NCBI RefSeq assembly: GCF_002001015.1 | Contig: NZ_MUNO01000026.1 | Location: 248,001 to 312,000, forward strand | DNA: 64,000 nt | Reading direction: 5' to 3' | Source: Polaromonas sp. A23 | Lineage (GTDB): Bacteria > Pseudomonadota > Gammaproteobacteria > Burkholderiales > Burkholderiaceae_C | Shown here: positions 17,232-26,634 of the stretch, in pieces | Layout of the letters: each line of letters opens with the position of its first letter | Position numbering within the stretch: the stretch's first letter is position 1 | Notes under the pieces: generated by a model | The model's input: the letters and a program-made list of their open reading frames with translations, nothing else | What the model was told of the DNA's origin: nothing | Databases searched by the model: none | Program-made: the position numbers and the translations under genes

Positions 17232-18359
17232 ATGTTATTCCAATCTTCGATCCGCAAAGAGCTGGCACGCAGTTTTGGGGCCACCCTTGTGGTTTTGATG
17301 ACCATCGTGTTCACCATCATCCTGATCCGTACCCTGGGCCAGGCGTCGCGCGGCAGCGTCAGTCCGCAGGACGTGATGATGGTCATGGGTTACACCACAC
17401 TGGGCCGCTTGCCCATCATCCTCACGCTCTCCCTGTTCGTCGCCATGGTGAGCACACTTTCCCGGATGTATCGCGACAGCGAAATGGTCGTCTGGTTCGT
17501 CAGTGGCCGCGGCCTGGCCTTCTTTCTGGTCCCCATGTTCCGCTTTGCCTGGCCAGTGCTTATGGTGATCACCTTGCTGTCGATATTTGTCTGGCCATGG
17601 TCCAACCAGCAGGCCCAGGACATGAAAGACCGCTACGAACAGCGCGGCGACCTCGAACGGGTCTCCCCCGGGCAATTCCAGGAATCATCCAACGGCAACC
17701 GGGTGTTTTTCATTGACCGCGACGTCAGCCAGGAAAAAGCCAGCAACAACGTTTTCATTGCTTCCACGGAAAAAGGCAAAAATTCAGTGACCACTGCCGG
17801 TGCTGGCCGCATTGAAACGGTGGGCAACGCCCAGTTGCTGATGCTTGACAACGGCCAGCGGCTTGAAAGCGAGGTCGGCAGATCTGCGCTGAAGATCACA
17901 GAGTTTGCTGAATATGGAAGCAAGGCCGGGGAAAGCCCGCTGATCAACGGCAACAGCTTGCCCGAAAAGTCCAGGTCTACCCGTGAGCTGGTGCGCTCAC
18001 CCAGCCGCAGCAACCAGGGCGAGTTGGCCTGGCGACTGGGCATGGCGCTGGCCGCCATCAACTTTGTGGTGATTGCGCTGGCGCTGGCCAGCGTCAACCC
18101 GCGCGCAGGACGCAGCGGCAATCTGATTTTTGTCTTGTTCACCTTTGTGGTCTATCACAACCTGCTGAATTTGGGCCAAAGCTGGATCACCGTCGGCACC
18201 GCCAATTTCGCCGGTTTTCTTCTGGCCCTGCATGGCGGCGCCCTGCTGCTGGCACTGGCCTGGCTGTCCAAGCGCCACTTGAACTGGACCTTCAAGGGCG
18301 CCATCAGCCGCCAGCGCAAACTGCAAGCCAGCAAACAGGCCGGCAAGGTGGCCGCATGA
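17232..18359 (+). CDS. lptF: LPS export ABC transporter permease LptF
   Basis: LptF with LptG forms the inner-membrane channel of the LptB2FG transporter, which extracts lipopolysaccharide. The 375-residue protein begins MLFQSSIRKELARSFGATLV and has transmembrane helices at both ends with a periplasmic beta-jellyroll-like domain between. MYRDSEMVVWFVSGRGL is a typical LptF coupling-helix region. The frame is open further upstream, but the ATG at 17232 is where family similarity begins. lptG overlaps its stop. Confidence 0.94.
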   Translation: MLFQSSIRKELARSFGATLVVLMTIVFTIILIRTLGQASRGSVSPQDVMMVMGYTTLGRLPIILTLSLFVAMVSTLSRMYRDSEMVVWFVSGRGLAFFLVPMFRFAWPVLMVITLLSIFVWPWSNQQAQDMKDRYEQRGDLERVSPGQFQESSNGNRVFFIDRDVSQEKASNNVFIASTEKGKNSVTTAGAGRIETVGNAQLLMLDNGQRLESEVGRSALKITEFAEYGSKAGESPLINGNSLPEKSRSTRELVRSPSRSNQGELAWRLGMALAAINFVVIALALASVNPRAGRSGNLIFVLFTFVVYHNLLNLGQSWITVGTANFAGFLLALHGGALLLALAWLSKRHLNWTFKGAISRQRKLQASKQAGKVAA

Positions 18360-19510
18360 AAACCATCCGCCGCCTGATTTACGGCGAAGTCCTGGCCTCC
18401 ATCGCTTTTGTAACTGCAGGTTTCCTGGCACTGTTCTTCTTCTTCGACCTCGTCGACGAATTGCAATACCTGGGCAAAAACGCTGCGGGCGCCATCAGCG
18501 CCGACATCAACACCTATCAGATACGCCACGCGCTGCTGTACGTTGCCCTGCTGATTCCCAGTCACCTTTACGAGCTGGTCCCCATTTCGGTTCTGATCGG
18601 CACCATTTTTGTGATGGCACGGCTGGCGCAGAGCTCGGAATACACCATCCTGCGTACCAGCGGGCTGGAACCCTGGCGCGCCCTGCGGCTGCTTTTGACG
18701 CTGGGCGCCTTTTTTGTCGTTCTTTGTTTTGCGATCGGCGACTACATCGCCCCCGCCGCCGACCGCAGTGCGCAACTGCTCAAGGCACGTTACCAAGGAC
18801 GAATCACCATTGGCCAGACAGGGGCCTGGCTCAAGGAAAAGCAGGCCTATAACAGCTACGTGGTCAACGTCGGCGCCCTCACCCCAGACAATGAAATGGA
18901 GAGAGTGCGCGTCTTCGAGTTCAACAACAAGGGTCTGCTGGTGTCCATCACCCAGGCACCCGTCGCCCGGTTTGCATCTGACGACTCCTGGCAACTCGAG
19001 AACGCCTCCCGTACCGAATTCAGCGTGCGCCAGGGGCAGGCCTCCCCGACAGCAGCGGGCCGCGATTCCGCCAAAATCACCATCAACAAGGTCCGCCAGT
19101 TCCGCTGGCCCACGGACATCAGCGCAGAGATGGTCTCGGTGGCTGTGCTCAAGCCGGAGCGGATGAGCACCCTCGACCTGTTCGGCTACATCCGCCACCT
19201 CAACGCCAACGGCCAGACCGCCCAGCGTTACGAGATCGAATTCTGGAAAAAAGTGTTTTACCCCCTGAGCTGCCTGGTCATGGTGGTGCTCGCCCTGCCC
19301 TTTGCCTACCTGCACTTTCGCAGCGGCGGCATTGCCGGCTATGTTTTTGGCGGCGTGATGATCGGCATCAGCTTCTTCCTGCTGAACAACGTCTTCGGCT
19401 ACATCGGCAACCTGCAGCACTGGCAGCCCTGGCTCGCGGCGGCGGCTCCCGGACTTCTCTACACAGCCATCTCGCTAGGCGCATTCGGCTGGCTGGTCCT
19501 GAGGCGCTGA
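18356..19510 (+). CDS. lptG: LPS export ABC transporter permease LptG
   Basis: The 384-residue partner of LptF starts MKTIRRLIYGEVLASIAFVT and overlaps lptF by ATGA. The coupling region is SSEYTILRTSGLEPWRALRL, a family signature. The C-terminal helices include KVFYPLSCLVMVVLALPFAY and FLLNNVFGYIGNL. It shuttles LPS to the LptC/A bridge. lptFG sits divergent to pepA, the common proteobacterial order. Confidence 0.95.
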   Translation: MKTIRRLIYGEVLASIAFVTAGFLALFFFFDLVDELQYLGKNAAGAISADINTYQIRHALLYVALLIPSHLYELVPISVLIGTIFVMARLAQSSEYTILRTSGLEPWRALRLLLTLGAFFVVLCFAIGDYIAPAADRSAQLLKARYQGRITIGQTGAWLKEKQAYNSYVVNVGALTPDNEMERVRVFEFNNKGLLVSITQAPVARFASDDSWQLENASRTEFSVRQGQASPTAAGRDSAKITINKVRQFRWPTDISAEMVSVAVLKPERMSTLDLFGYIRHLNANGQTAQRYEIEFWKKVFYPLSCLVMVVLALPFAYLHFRSGGIAGYVFGGVMIGISFFLLNNVFGYIGNLQHWQPWLAAAAPGLLYTAISLGAFGWLVLRR

Positions 19511-19512
19511 CG

Positions 19513-19872
19513 ATGAAGCAGGGCATCATCCTGCTTGCCCACGGCTCGCGAGACCCCTTGTGGCGCTTGCCCATCGAAGCCGTGGCAGACACGATCCGCA
19601 AGCGCGACCCCCGGGCTCTGGTCAGTTGCGCCTACCTGGAGCTGTGCAGTCCCGACCTGGCCCAGGCCGCTACTGATTTGATAGCTGCCGGCGCACAGAG
19701 GATAAGGACTTTCCCCTTGTTTCTTGGGGTTGGCAAACATGCCCGGGAAGACCTGCCGCGGCTGATCGCTGAGCTCCAGTCTCAACACCCCGGTATAGCC
19801 GTCGAGTTGCTACCCACCGCCGGTGAGCATCCGCAGCTGACAGCCTTGATGGCCGATATCGCCCTATCCTGA
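19513..19872 (+). CDS. cbiX: Short CbiX-type chelatase (sirohydrochlorin metal chelatase)
   Basis: At 119 residues this is a single-domain, short CbiX. The metal-binding histidines are His10 in LLAHGSRDPL and His76 in FLGVGKHAREDLP. Small CbiX proteins insert Co2+ or Fe2+ into sirohydrochlorin, giving a cobalamin precursor or siroheme. It follows lptG by 2 bases, so it is probably read from the same transcript. Codons around 54-66 lie in a copy of the dispersed repeat (TTTGATAGCTGCCGGCGC). The siroheme role would fit the CysB-type regulator gene downstream, which is an inference. Confidence 0.85.
   Translation: MKQGIILLAHGSRDPLWRLPIEAVADTIRKRDPRALVSCAYLELCSPDLAQAATDLIAAGAQRIRTFPLFLGVGKHAREDLPRLIAELQSQHPGIAVELLPTAGEHPQLTALMADIALS
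19670..19710. repeat. Dispersed family repeat, copy 3 (inside cbiX)
   Basis: CTACTGATTTGATAGCTGCC is followed by GGCGCACAGAGGATAAGG. It matches the TTTGATAGCTGC-GGCGC-ATAAGG pattern and is in frame within the chelatase gene. Confidence 0.6.
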
Positions 19873-19969
19873 CTCGGTGCCATACCAGCGACGTCACATT
19901 TTCAGGCTGCATCCCGATTTCTTTAGCCACAAACGGCATAATGAAGGGAGCAATTAGCAAAAAACAGGT

Positions 19970-20908
19970 ATGAACCTACATCAATTTCGCTTTGTGCAAG
20001 AAGCCGTTCGGCGCAACCTGAATCTCACCGAAACCGCGCGCATCCTGCACACGTCCCAACCCGGGGTCTCCAAGGCCATCATCGAGCTGGAAGAAGAACT
20101 CGGTGTGGAGATTTTTGCGCGGCACGGCAAGCGCCTCAAACGCGTCACCGAGCCGGGTGCGCACGTCCTCAAGAGCATTGAAATCATCATGCGCGAGGTG
20201 AGCAACCTGCGCCGCATCGGCGAGCAGTTTTCGGCGCAGGACAACGGCACGCTGTCCATTGCCACCACGCACACGCAGGCCCGCTACGTGCTGCCCGTGC
20301 CGGTTGCGAAACTGCGCGAGGCCTTCCCCAAAGTCAATGTCAGCCTGCACCAGGGGTCGCCCGATCAGGTGGCACGCATGCTGATCGACGAGGTCGCAGA
20401 GATCGGCATTGCCACAGAATCGCTCACGCAATACGAAGAACTGGTCACGCTGCCCTGTTATGAGTGGCAGCACATGCTGGTGCTGCCTCTGGACCACCCT
20501 CTGGCCAAGCAGGAAAACATCACCCTGGAAGACCTGGCTGAACAGCCGCTGATTACCTACCACCCCTCGTTTACAGGCCGCACCAAAATCGACCAGGCTT
20601 TTGCCGCAAAGCATCTGCACCCTCGCATTGCGCTGGAAGCCATTGACTCGGACGTGATCAAGACCTACGTGCGGCTGGGCCTGGGCGTCGGCATCGTGGC
20701 CGAGATGGCCCTGAAAGACGACGGCACCAACGCCGACCTGGTCGCCGTGCCCGGCGGCCAACTGTTCGGCGTGAACATCGCACGCGTAGCCTTCAAGCGC
20801 AGCGCCTACCTGCGCAACTTTGTCTACAAGTTCGCCGAACTGCTGAGCGACAAACTCGACCGCGCCCAGATCACCCGCGCCATGAGCAGCCGACCCGGCG
20901 ACTTTTGA
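19970..20908 (+). CDS. CysB-family LysR-type transcriptional regulator
   Basis: This 312-residue LysR protein has the CysB/Cbl N-terminus: MNLHQFRFVQEAVRRNLNLT, then TARILHTSQPGVSKAIIELE. The winged helix is followed by a periplasmic-binding-fold effector domain that includes TTHTQARYVLPVPVAKLREA. CysB proteins activate sulfate and thiosulfate assimilation and sense acetylserine. The window has a sulfate-uptake operon some 30 kb away, a plausible target, but no local sulfur genes except perhaps cbiX. Whether this is CysB or the paralogue Cbl/SsuR cannot be decided. Confidence 0.92.
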   Translation: MNLHQFRFVQEAVRRNLNLTETARILHTSQPGVSKAIIELEEELGVEIFARHGKRLKRVTEPGAHVLKSIEIIMREVSNLRRIGEQFSAQDNGTLSIATTHTQARYVLPVPVAKLREAFPKVNVSLHQGSPDQVARMLIDEVAEIGIATESLTQYEELVTLPCYEWQHMLVLPLDHPLAKQENITLEDLAEQPLITYHPSFTGRTKIDQAFAAKHLHPRIALEAIDSDVIKTYVRLGLGVGIVAEMALKDDGTNADLVAVPGGQLFGVNIARVAFKRSAYLRNFVYKFAELLSDKLDRAQITRAMSSRPGDF

Positions 20909-20928
20909 GCCTTGAACACCCACAAACC

Positions 20929-22113
20929 ATGACGACCACCCCCCCTGTCAGCGAACGCACGCCCGAACTGCAAACCAAATTGCCCGCCGTCGGCACCACC
21001 ATTTTCACGGTGATGTCGGCGCTGGCCCTTGAAAAGAATGCTGTCAATCTGGGCCAGGGTTTTCCGGACTTCGAATGCGACCCGAAGCTCGTAGGCGCCG
21101 TCACCGACGCGATGAGCCGTGGCCTGAACCAATACCCCCCCATGCCGGGTGTGCCGGTTCTGCGCGAAGCGATCGCCGCCAAGCTGCAGCAATTGCATGG
21201 CCGCGCCTACAACGCCAACACCGAGATCACCGTGACCGCAGGGGCTACGCAAGCAATCATCACCGCCATCCTGGCCGTTGTGCATCCCGGCGACGAGGTC
21301 ATCGTGCTGGAGCCCTGCTACGACAGCTACGTGCCCAACATCGAGCTTGCCGGTGGCGTCGCCGTGCGTGTTCCCCTGACCCCTGGTACCTTCCGACCGG
21401 ACTTCGACAAGATCTCCGCCGCCATCAGCCGCAAGACCCGCGCGATCATCGTCAACTCGCCGCACAACCCCAGCGCCACGGTGTGGACACGCGAGGACAT
21501 GCTGCGGTTGCAGGAAATCCTGGCCCCCACCGATGTCCTGTTGATCAGCGACGAGGTGTACGAGCACATGGTGTTTGACGCAGACAAGGGCTGCGAGCAC
21601 CAGAGCGCCGCGCGCTTTCCAGGCCTCGCGGCACGCGCCTTCATTGTCAGCAGCTTCGGCAAGACTTACCACGTGACCGGCTGGAAAGTCGGCTACGTCG
21701 CAGCGCCTGCTTCCCTCACAGCTGAATTCCGGAAGGTGCACCAGTTCAATGTTTTCACCGTCAACACACCTGTGCAGTACGGCCTGGCCACCTACATGGG
21801 TGACGCCCGCCCTTACCTGGATCTGCCGGCCTTCTACCAGCGCAAGCGCGACCTGTTCCGCAAGGGGCTGGCCAAGACCCGCTTCAAGCTGTTGCCCAGC
21901 GAGGGCAGTTATTTCCAGTGCGTGGACATCTCCGAGGTCAGCGACCTGGGTGAAGCCGACTTCTGCAAATGGCTGACCAGCGAGATCGGCGTGGCAGCCA
22001 TTCCGCTGTCGGCGTTTTATGGGAACGGTTTCGATCAACGCGTTGTCCGCTTCTGCTTTGCGAAGAAAGACGAGACGCTGAACATGGCTCTGGAACGCCT
22101 GGCCAAGCTTTAG
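20929..22113 (+). CDS. PLP-dependent aminotransferase, methionine/KAT type
   Basis: The 394-residue fold-type I aminotransferase resembles E. coli YbdL and the kynurenine/methionine aminotransferases. It has NLGQGFPDFECDPKLVGAVT at the N-terminus, VTAGATQAIITAIL, INSP-type NSPHNPSATVW, and the PLP lysine in SSFGKTYHVTGWKVGY. It should transaminate methionine or aromatic amino acids with 2-oxo acids. The ATG at 20929 is chosen over a TTG at 20905. It starts about 20 bases after the CysB-type gene and may be co-transcribed with it. Confidence 0.92.
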   Translation: MTTTPPVSERTPELQTKLPAVGTTIFTVMSALALEKNAVNLGQGFPDFECDPKLVGAVTDAMSRGLNQYPPMPGVPVLREAIAAKLQQLHGRAYNANTEITVTAGATQAIITAILAVVHPGDEVIVLEPCYDSYVPNIELAGGVAVRVPLTPGTFRPDFDKISAAISRKTRAIIVNSPHNPSATVWTREDMLRLQEILAPTDVLLISDEVYEHMVFDADKGCEHQSAARFPGLAARAFIVSSFGKTYHVTGWKVGYVAAPASLTAEFRKVHQFNVFTVNTPVQYGLATYMGDARPYLDLPAFYQRKRDLFRKGLAKTRFKLLPSEGSYFQCVDISEVSDLGEADFCKWLTSEIGVAAIPLSAFYGNGFDQRVVRFCFAKKDETLNMALERLAKL

Positions 22114-22115
22114 CC

Positions 22116-22160
22116 CGCTATCTTATTGATAGCTATTGGCGCCCAGAAAACAAGGGCCAA
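22116..22160. repeat. Dispersed family repeat, copy 4 (intergenic)
   Basis: CGCTATCTTATTGATAGCTA is followed by TTGGCGCCCAG and AAGGGCC. It lies just after the aminotransferase stop. Confidence 0.6.
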
Positions 22161-22372
22161 GTGCCTGTTTCCCCTCACAGGTTCCGGCTTTACTTCTTTT
22201 TCAGCCATCGCGCTGCGCCTTTGGGCCGTCTGGCAGTGGGACGGATACCCTGCGCCGAAGCACCTTTCCTTTCGCCAACTGTAGGAACTCCCTGACGATC
22301 CGGCAGCGCGCCCTCCTGCCGTCATCTGCCTGCCAACGGGCAAGAATTCAGACACATAACAAGGAGTTCTTC

Positions 22373-22531
22373 ATGTCGATTTCACTCATTCTGCTCATCA
22401 TCCTGATCCTGATTCTGGTGGGTGCGTTGCCGACTTGGGGACACAGCCGAAGCTGGGGCTACGGTCCCAGCGGTGGTTTGGGACTGGTCGTCATCATCCT
22501 GATCGTCTTGCTGCTGATGGGCCGAATATAG
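22373..22531 (+). CDS. DUF3309 small membrane protein
   Basis: The 52-residue, very hydrophobic peptide matches DUF3309: MSISLILLIILILILVGALP, then TWGHSRSWGYGPSGG and a second hydrophobic stretch ending LLMGRI. An AAGGAG Shine-Dalgarno lies 8 bases before the ATG at 22373. An open frame extends upstream but is not part of the gene. It probably spans the inner membrane with two short helices. No function is known. A strong terminator follows. Confidence 0.92.
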   Translation: MSISLILLIILILILVGALPTWGHSRSWGYGPSGGLGLVVIILIVLLLMGRI

Positions 22532-22560
22532 AGCCTCAGAGCATCAGGCAAACCCTCTGA

Positions 22561-22599
22561 AAAAAAGGACTCGGCCAATGCGGCTCGAGTCCTTTTTCT
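22561..22599. terminator. Bidirectional terminator between DUF3309 gene and hrpA
   Basis: The 10-bp arms AAAGGACTCG / CGAGTCCTTT are flanked by A and T runs. It can serve the DUF3309 gene (plus) and hrpA (minus). Confidence 0.88.
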
Positions 22600-22634
22600 T
22601 TGTGTGAAACGCGCCGTCGTGGTGGCCTGACTGT

Positions 22635-25600
22635 TCAACTGTTCAACTGGGCCCAAAGCTTGTCCAGCCGCTTGATGCTGACCGGCTGCGGTGTGCGCAG
22701 TTCCTGCGCAAAAAAGCTCACACGCAACTCCTCAAGCAGCCAGCGCAATTCCTGCAGCCGTGCATCCATCGCACCCTTGCGCTCTGCCACCAGGCGCCAG
22801 TAACGCTGTTCCTGCGGCCGCAGTTCGGCCAGGCGGGCCGCGTCACGCGCCGGGTCAGCACGCCATTTCTCCAGCCGCAAGGTGATGGCCTTGAGGTAGC
22901 GCGGAAAGTGCTGCAGCTGGGTGTACGGCGTGGCCGTCAGGAAACGTTTGGGCACCAGGCGCTGCAACTGCTGCGCCGCGTCCGTTGCCGCTTCGGCGGC
23001 ATTTTTCGTGTCCTTGATCTTGCGCTGGGCCGCAGCAAACTCAATCAGGATGGTGGCCGCCAGCCGCGCAACCTCGCTGGCAATCAGCGTTAGTCGCCCG
23101 CGCCCGTCGGCGATGCGTTTCAAAAAATCAGTTTCGTTGGTCGGCAGCGGCTCCAGCAGAAAAGCCCGGTCCAGCGCCACTTCGATGATCTGCTCACGCA
23201 GTTCTTCCAGCGTGCCGCCGCCCGAGTTGTCGGCAGCGCGGCCGACCAGCATGTAGGCGGTGGCCATCTTCTGCAGGTCAGGCAGGTTTTTTTCGAGGTA
23301 CTTGAGCGCATCCTTGATCTGCAGTGCAAAAAGACGCCGCAGTCCGGCGCGGTGTTTGGCAGCGGCCACATCGGGTTCGTCGAACACCTCGATGGTCACC
23401 GCGTCGCCCAGGTCGATCAGCGCCGGAAAACCAATCAGCGTCTGTTTGCCCTTGCTGATTTCCATCAGTTCGGGCAGCTCGCCAAAGCTCCAGCTGGTGT
23501 AGCGCTCGGGCGTTCGGACCGTGGCTGCTTTCTGGTTTGCTATGCTTTCAGGAGCTGTTTGCGCCCGCCCCTGCTGGGCTGGAGGCCGATTTGACTCTGA
23601 AGTATCGATATTTTCAGGCGCCACCCGAGTTTTCAGCCCGGCCAGTGCCTGGAAAGCCCCGCGCGCCTGCGAACCCAGCTCGCCCTTGAGCGCGCCGAGG
23701 TTGCGGCCCGTGCCGAGCTGGCGGCCATGTTCATCGACCACGCGGAAGTTCATGAACAGATGCGGCGGCAGCATGTCCAGCTTCATGTCGCCGCGCTTGA
23801 TGTCCAGCGAAGTGGCATCGCGCACCAGCTTGAGCACGGCATCCGTCAGCGAACCGGCGCCAAACTTCTCAGGCTGCAGCAGCTCCGCCGCCATGCGCGC
23901 CGCCGTGTCCGGCAGCGGCACCAGGCGCGAGCGCGGCCGCTGGTGCAGGGTCTTGATCAATGCCTGGATCTTGTCTTTCAGCATGCCGGGCACCAGCCAC
24001 TCACAGCGTTCTTCATTCACCTGGTTCAGCGCAAACAGCGGCACGTCAATCGTCACGCCGTCCTTGGCATCGCCCGGCTCATGCAAATAAGTCGCCAGGC
24101 AGTCGACGCCGCCGAGCCGCAGGGTTTTAGGGAAGGCCTGCGTCGTGATGCCGGCTGCCTCGTGGCGCATCAGCTCTTCACGACTCAGGAGCAGCAACTT
24201 CGGCTGCTTTTTGACTTCGTCCTTGTACCAGTGCTCGCAGCCCGCGCCCGTGCAGACGTCCGCCGGGAGTTGCTGGTCGTAGAAGGCGTAAATCAGTTCC
24301 TCATCGACCAGCACGTCCTGGCGCCGCGCCTTGTGCTCCAGGTCCTGCACCTGCTCAATCAGCTTGAGGTTGGCCGCCAGGAAAGGCAGCTTGGTGTCCC
24401 AGTTGCCGGCCACCAGGGCTTCGCGGATAAAGATCTCGCGCGCCGTCACCGGGTCGATCCGGCCGAAATTGACGCGCCGGCCGTTGTAAATCACCAGGCC
24501 ATACAGCGTGGCCCGCTCCAGCGCCGTGACCTGCGCGGCCTTCTTTTCCCAGTGCGGGTCCAGCAGCTGCTTCTTCAGCAAATGCCCGGCCACCTGCTCC
24601 ACCCACTGCGGCTCAATGTTGGCAATGCCGCGGCCAAACAGGCGCGTGGTTTCCACCAGCTCGGCAGCCACAATCCAACGGCCCGGCTTCTTGCTGAGTT
24701 TGGCGCCCGGGTGGCGGTAGAACCTGATGCCGCGCGCGCCCAGGTACCAGTCGTCTTCGTCGCTCTTGATACCGAGGTTGCCCAGCAGGCCGCACAGCAT
24801 CGACAAATGCAGCTGCTCGTAACTGGCCGGCTTGGTATTCAGAACCCATTTCTGTTCCCCGACCACGCTGTGCAGTTGGGAGTGAATGTCGCGCCATTCG
24901 CGTACACGCCGGATATTGATGTAGTTCTCGCGCAGCAGGTTTTCGTACTGGCGATTCGTCAGCTTGTGCACCGCATCATGGCCGCCGCGCACATCGCCCA
25001 ACCACTTCCACAGCTTGAGGTAGCCGCTGAACTCGCTTTTCTCGTCGTCGAACTTGGCGTGCTGCTGGTCGGCCTGGGCCTGCTTGTCCATGGGCCGGTC
25101 GCGCACATCCTGCACGCTGAGCGCGCTGGCGATCACCAGCACCTCGTCCAGCGCCTGACGGTCCCTGGCTTCCAGGATCATGCGGCCCACGCGCGGGTCC
25201 AGCGGCAGCTTGGCCAGGCTGCGGCCGACGGGGGTGAGTTCGTTGTCGTCGTCCACGGCGCCCAGCTCGGCCAGCAGCTGGTAACCGTCGGCAATCGCGC
25301 GGCCCTGCGGCGGCTCGATGAAGGCAAAACTTTCGATGGTGCCCAGGTGCAGCGACTTCATGCGCAGAATCACCGCGGCCAGCGAGCTGCGCAAAATCTC
25401 GGGGTCGGTAAAACGCGGGCGGCCCAGGAAGTCCTGCTCGTCGTACAGGCGGATGCAGATGCCGTCAGCCACCCGCCCGCAGCGTCCGGCGCGCTGGTTG
25501 GCGGCCGCCTGCGAGATCGGCTCGACCATCAACTGCTCGACCTTGTTGCGAAAGCTGTAGCGCTTGACGCGGGCCGTGCCGGCATCAATCACGTAGCGGA

Positions 25601-26576
25601 TACCCGGCACGGTCAGCGAAGTCTCGGCCACATTGGTGGCCAGCACAATGCGCCGGCCGGTGTGGCCGTCGAAAATGCGGTCCTGCTCGGCCTGGCTCAA
25701 ACGCGCAAACAGCGGCAACACTTCGGCATTGCGAAACAGCGGCTGGTGCGCCAAGTGTTTGCGCAGGTGGTCGGCCGCCTCACGGATTTCGCGCTCACCC
25801 GGCAAAAATATCAGGATGTCGCCGGCGCTGTGCGGATTGCGCCAGAGTTCGTCCACGCCATCGGCGATCGCATCGTTGAGGTCGTAGTCGCGCGACTCCT
25901 CGTAGGGCCGGTAACGCTGCTCAACCGGAAACATGCGCCCCGAAACCATGATGACCGGCGCCGGCCCCTTGCTTGAAGCAAAGTAGTCGGCAAATCGCTG
26001 CGCATCAATCGTCGCCGAGGTAATGACCACTTTCAGGTCCGGCCTGCGCGGCAGCAGCTGGCGCAGATAGCCCAGCAGAAAGTCAATGTTCAGGCTGCGC
26101 TCGTGCGCCTCATCGATGATGATGGTGTCGTAGGCCTTGAGCAGCGGATCGGTCTGCGTTTCGGCCAGCAAAATGCCGTCGGTCATCAGCTTGACCGAGG
26201 CGTCGCGGCTTAGTCTGTCCTGGAAACGCACCTTGTAGCCGACCACATCGCCCAGCGGCGTCTTCAATTCATCGGCAATGCGCTTGGCCACACTGGAGGC
26301 CGCAATGCGGCGCGGCTGGGTGTGGCCTATGAGTTTGCCCTGGCCTTGCGGATAATTGAGCTTGCCGCGGCCCATCGCCAGCGCAATCTTGGGCAACTGC
26401 GTGGTTTTGCCCGAGCCGGTTTCACCGCAGACGATGATGACCTGATGCGCTTCGATGGCAGCCGTGATCTCCTCGCGCTTGCCGGAAACGGGCAAGGACT
26501 CGGGGAAATCAATCTGCAATGAAACAGGAGGCACAGACAAAGGAAAAGGAGGCGAGGACACGGAATGAGGTTTCAA
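22635..26576 (-). CDS. hrpA: ATP-dependent RNA helicase HrpA
   Basis: This 1313-residue DEAH-box helicase is close in length to E. coli HrpA (about 1300). Walker A is CGETGSGKTTQLPKIALAMG, the DEAH box is in IIIDEAHERSLNIDFLLGYL, motif III is SATIDAQRF and motif VI includes QRAGRCGR. The helicase core is followed by HA2/ratchet, OB and a long C-terminal region of the DUF3418 type. HrpA resolves stalled ribosomes in E. coli. Around residues 995-1015 the sequence NRPPAQQGRAQTAPESIANQ is low-complexity and is encoded by a copy of the dispersed repeat, an insertion that keeps the frame. Confidence 0.96.
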   Translation of the reverse strand: MKPHSVSSPPFPLSVPPVSLQIDFPESLPVSGKREEITAAIEAHQVIIVCGETGSGKTTQLPKIALAMGRGKLNYPQGQGKLIGHTQPRRIAASSVAKRIADELKTPLGDVVGYKVRFQDRLSRDASVKLMTDGILLAETQTDPLLKAYDTIIIDEAHERSLNIDFLLGYLRQLLPRRPDLKVVITSATIDAQRFADYFASSKGPAPVIMVSGRMFPVEQRYRPYEESRDYDLNDAIADGVDELWRNPHSAGDILIFLPGEREIREAADHLRKHLAHQPLFRNAEVLPLFARLSQAEQDRIFDGHTGRRIVLATNVAETSLTVPGIRYVIDAGTARVKRYSFRNKVEQLMVEPISQAAANQRAGRCGRVADGICIRLYDEQDFLGRPRFTDPEILRSSLAAVILRMKSLHLGTIESFAFIEPPQGRAIADGYQLLAELGAVDDDNELTPVGRSLAKLPLDPRVGRMILEARDRQALDEVLVIASALSVQDVRDRPMDKQAQADQQHAKFDDEKSEFSGYLKLWKWLGDVRGGHDAVHKLTNRQYENLLRENYINIRRVREWRDIHSQLHSVVGEQKWVLNTKPASYEQLHLSMLCGLLGNLGIKSDEDDWYLGARGIRFYRHPGAKLSKKPGRWIVAAELVETTRLFGRGIANIEPQWVEQVAGHLLKKQLLDPHWEKKAAQVTALERATLYGLVIYNGRRVNFGRIDPVTAREIFIREALVAGNWDTKLPFLAANLKLIEQVQDLEHKARRQDVLVDEELIYAFYDQQLPADVCTGAGCEHWYKDEVKKQPKLLLLSREELMRHEAAGITTQAFPKTLRLGGVDCLATYLHEPGDAKDGVTIDVPLFALNQVNEERCEWLVPGMLKDKIQALIKTLHQRPRSRLVPLPDTAARMAAELLQPEKFGAGSLTDAVLKLVRDATSLDIKRGDMKLDMLPPHLFMNFRVVDEHGRQLGTGRNLGALKGELGSQARGAFQALAGLKTRVAPENIDTSESNRPPAQQGRAQTAPESIANQKAATVRTPERYTSWSFGELPELMEISKGKQTLIGFPALIDLGDAVTIEVFDEPDVAAAKHRAGLRRLFALQIKDALKYLEKNLPDLQKMATAYMLVGRAADNSGGGTLEELREQIIEVALDRAFLLEPLPTNETDFLKRIADGRGRLTLIASEVARLAATILIEFAAAQRKIKDTKNAAEAATDAAQQLQRLVPKRFLTATPYTQLQHFPRYLKAITLRLEKWRADPARDAARLAELRPQEQRYWRLVAERKGAMDARLQELRWLLEELRVSFFAQELRTPQPVSIKRLDKLWAQLNS
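23537..23600. repeat. Dispersed family repeat, copy 5 (in frame inside hrpA)
   Basis: TTGCTATGCTTTCAGGAGCT is followed by GTTTGCGCCCGCC, GCTGGGCTGG and AGGCC. The encoded segment is Ala/Gln/Pro-rich and stands out against the conserved helicase sequence on both sides. Confidence 0.65.
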
Positions 26577-26634
26577 AGCCTCTGATTATCGACGCGGAAG
26601 GAACGGCGGCACCCAAACGCCAAAGCGCAAGCGC

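Noticed and set aside
18155..19420. A 421-codon minus-strand frame over lptG
   Set aside because: It is antisense to a clear lptG gene and carries no domain.
20824..22038. A 404-codon minus-strand frame over the aminotransferase
   Set aside because: It is antisense to a conserved PLP enzyme; composition is shadow-like.
22620..22645. Short duplicated CTGTTCAA at the hrpA 3' end
   Set aside because: Only two copies of a nine-base unit; too small to call a repeat of interest.
23727..25976. A 749-codon plus-strand frame inside hrpA
   Set aside because: HrpA motifs are intact on the minus strand; the plus frame has no signal or domain despite its length.
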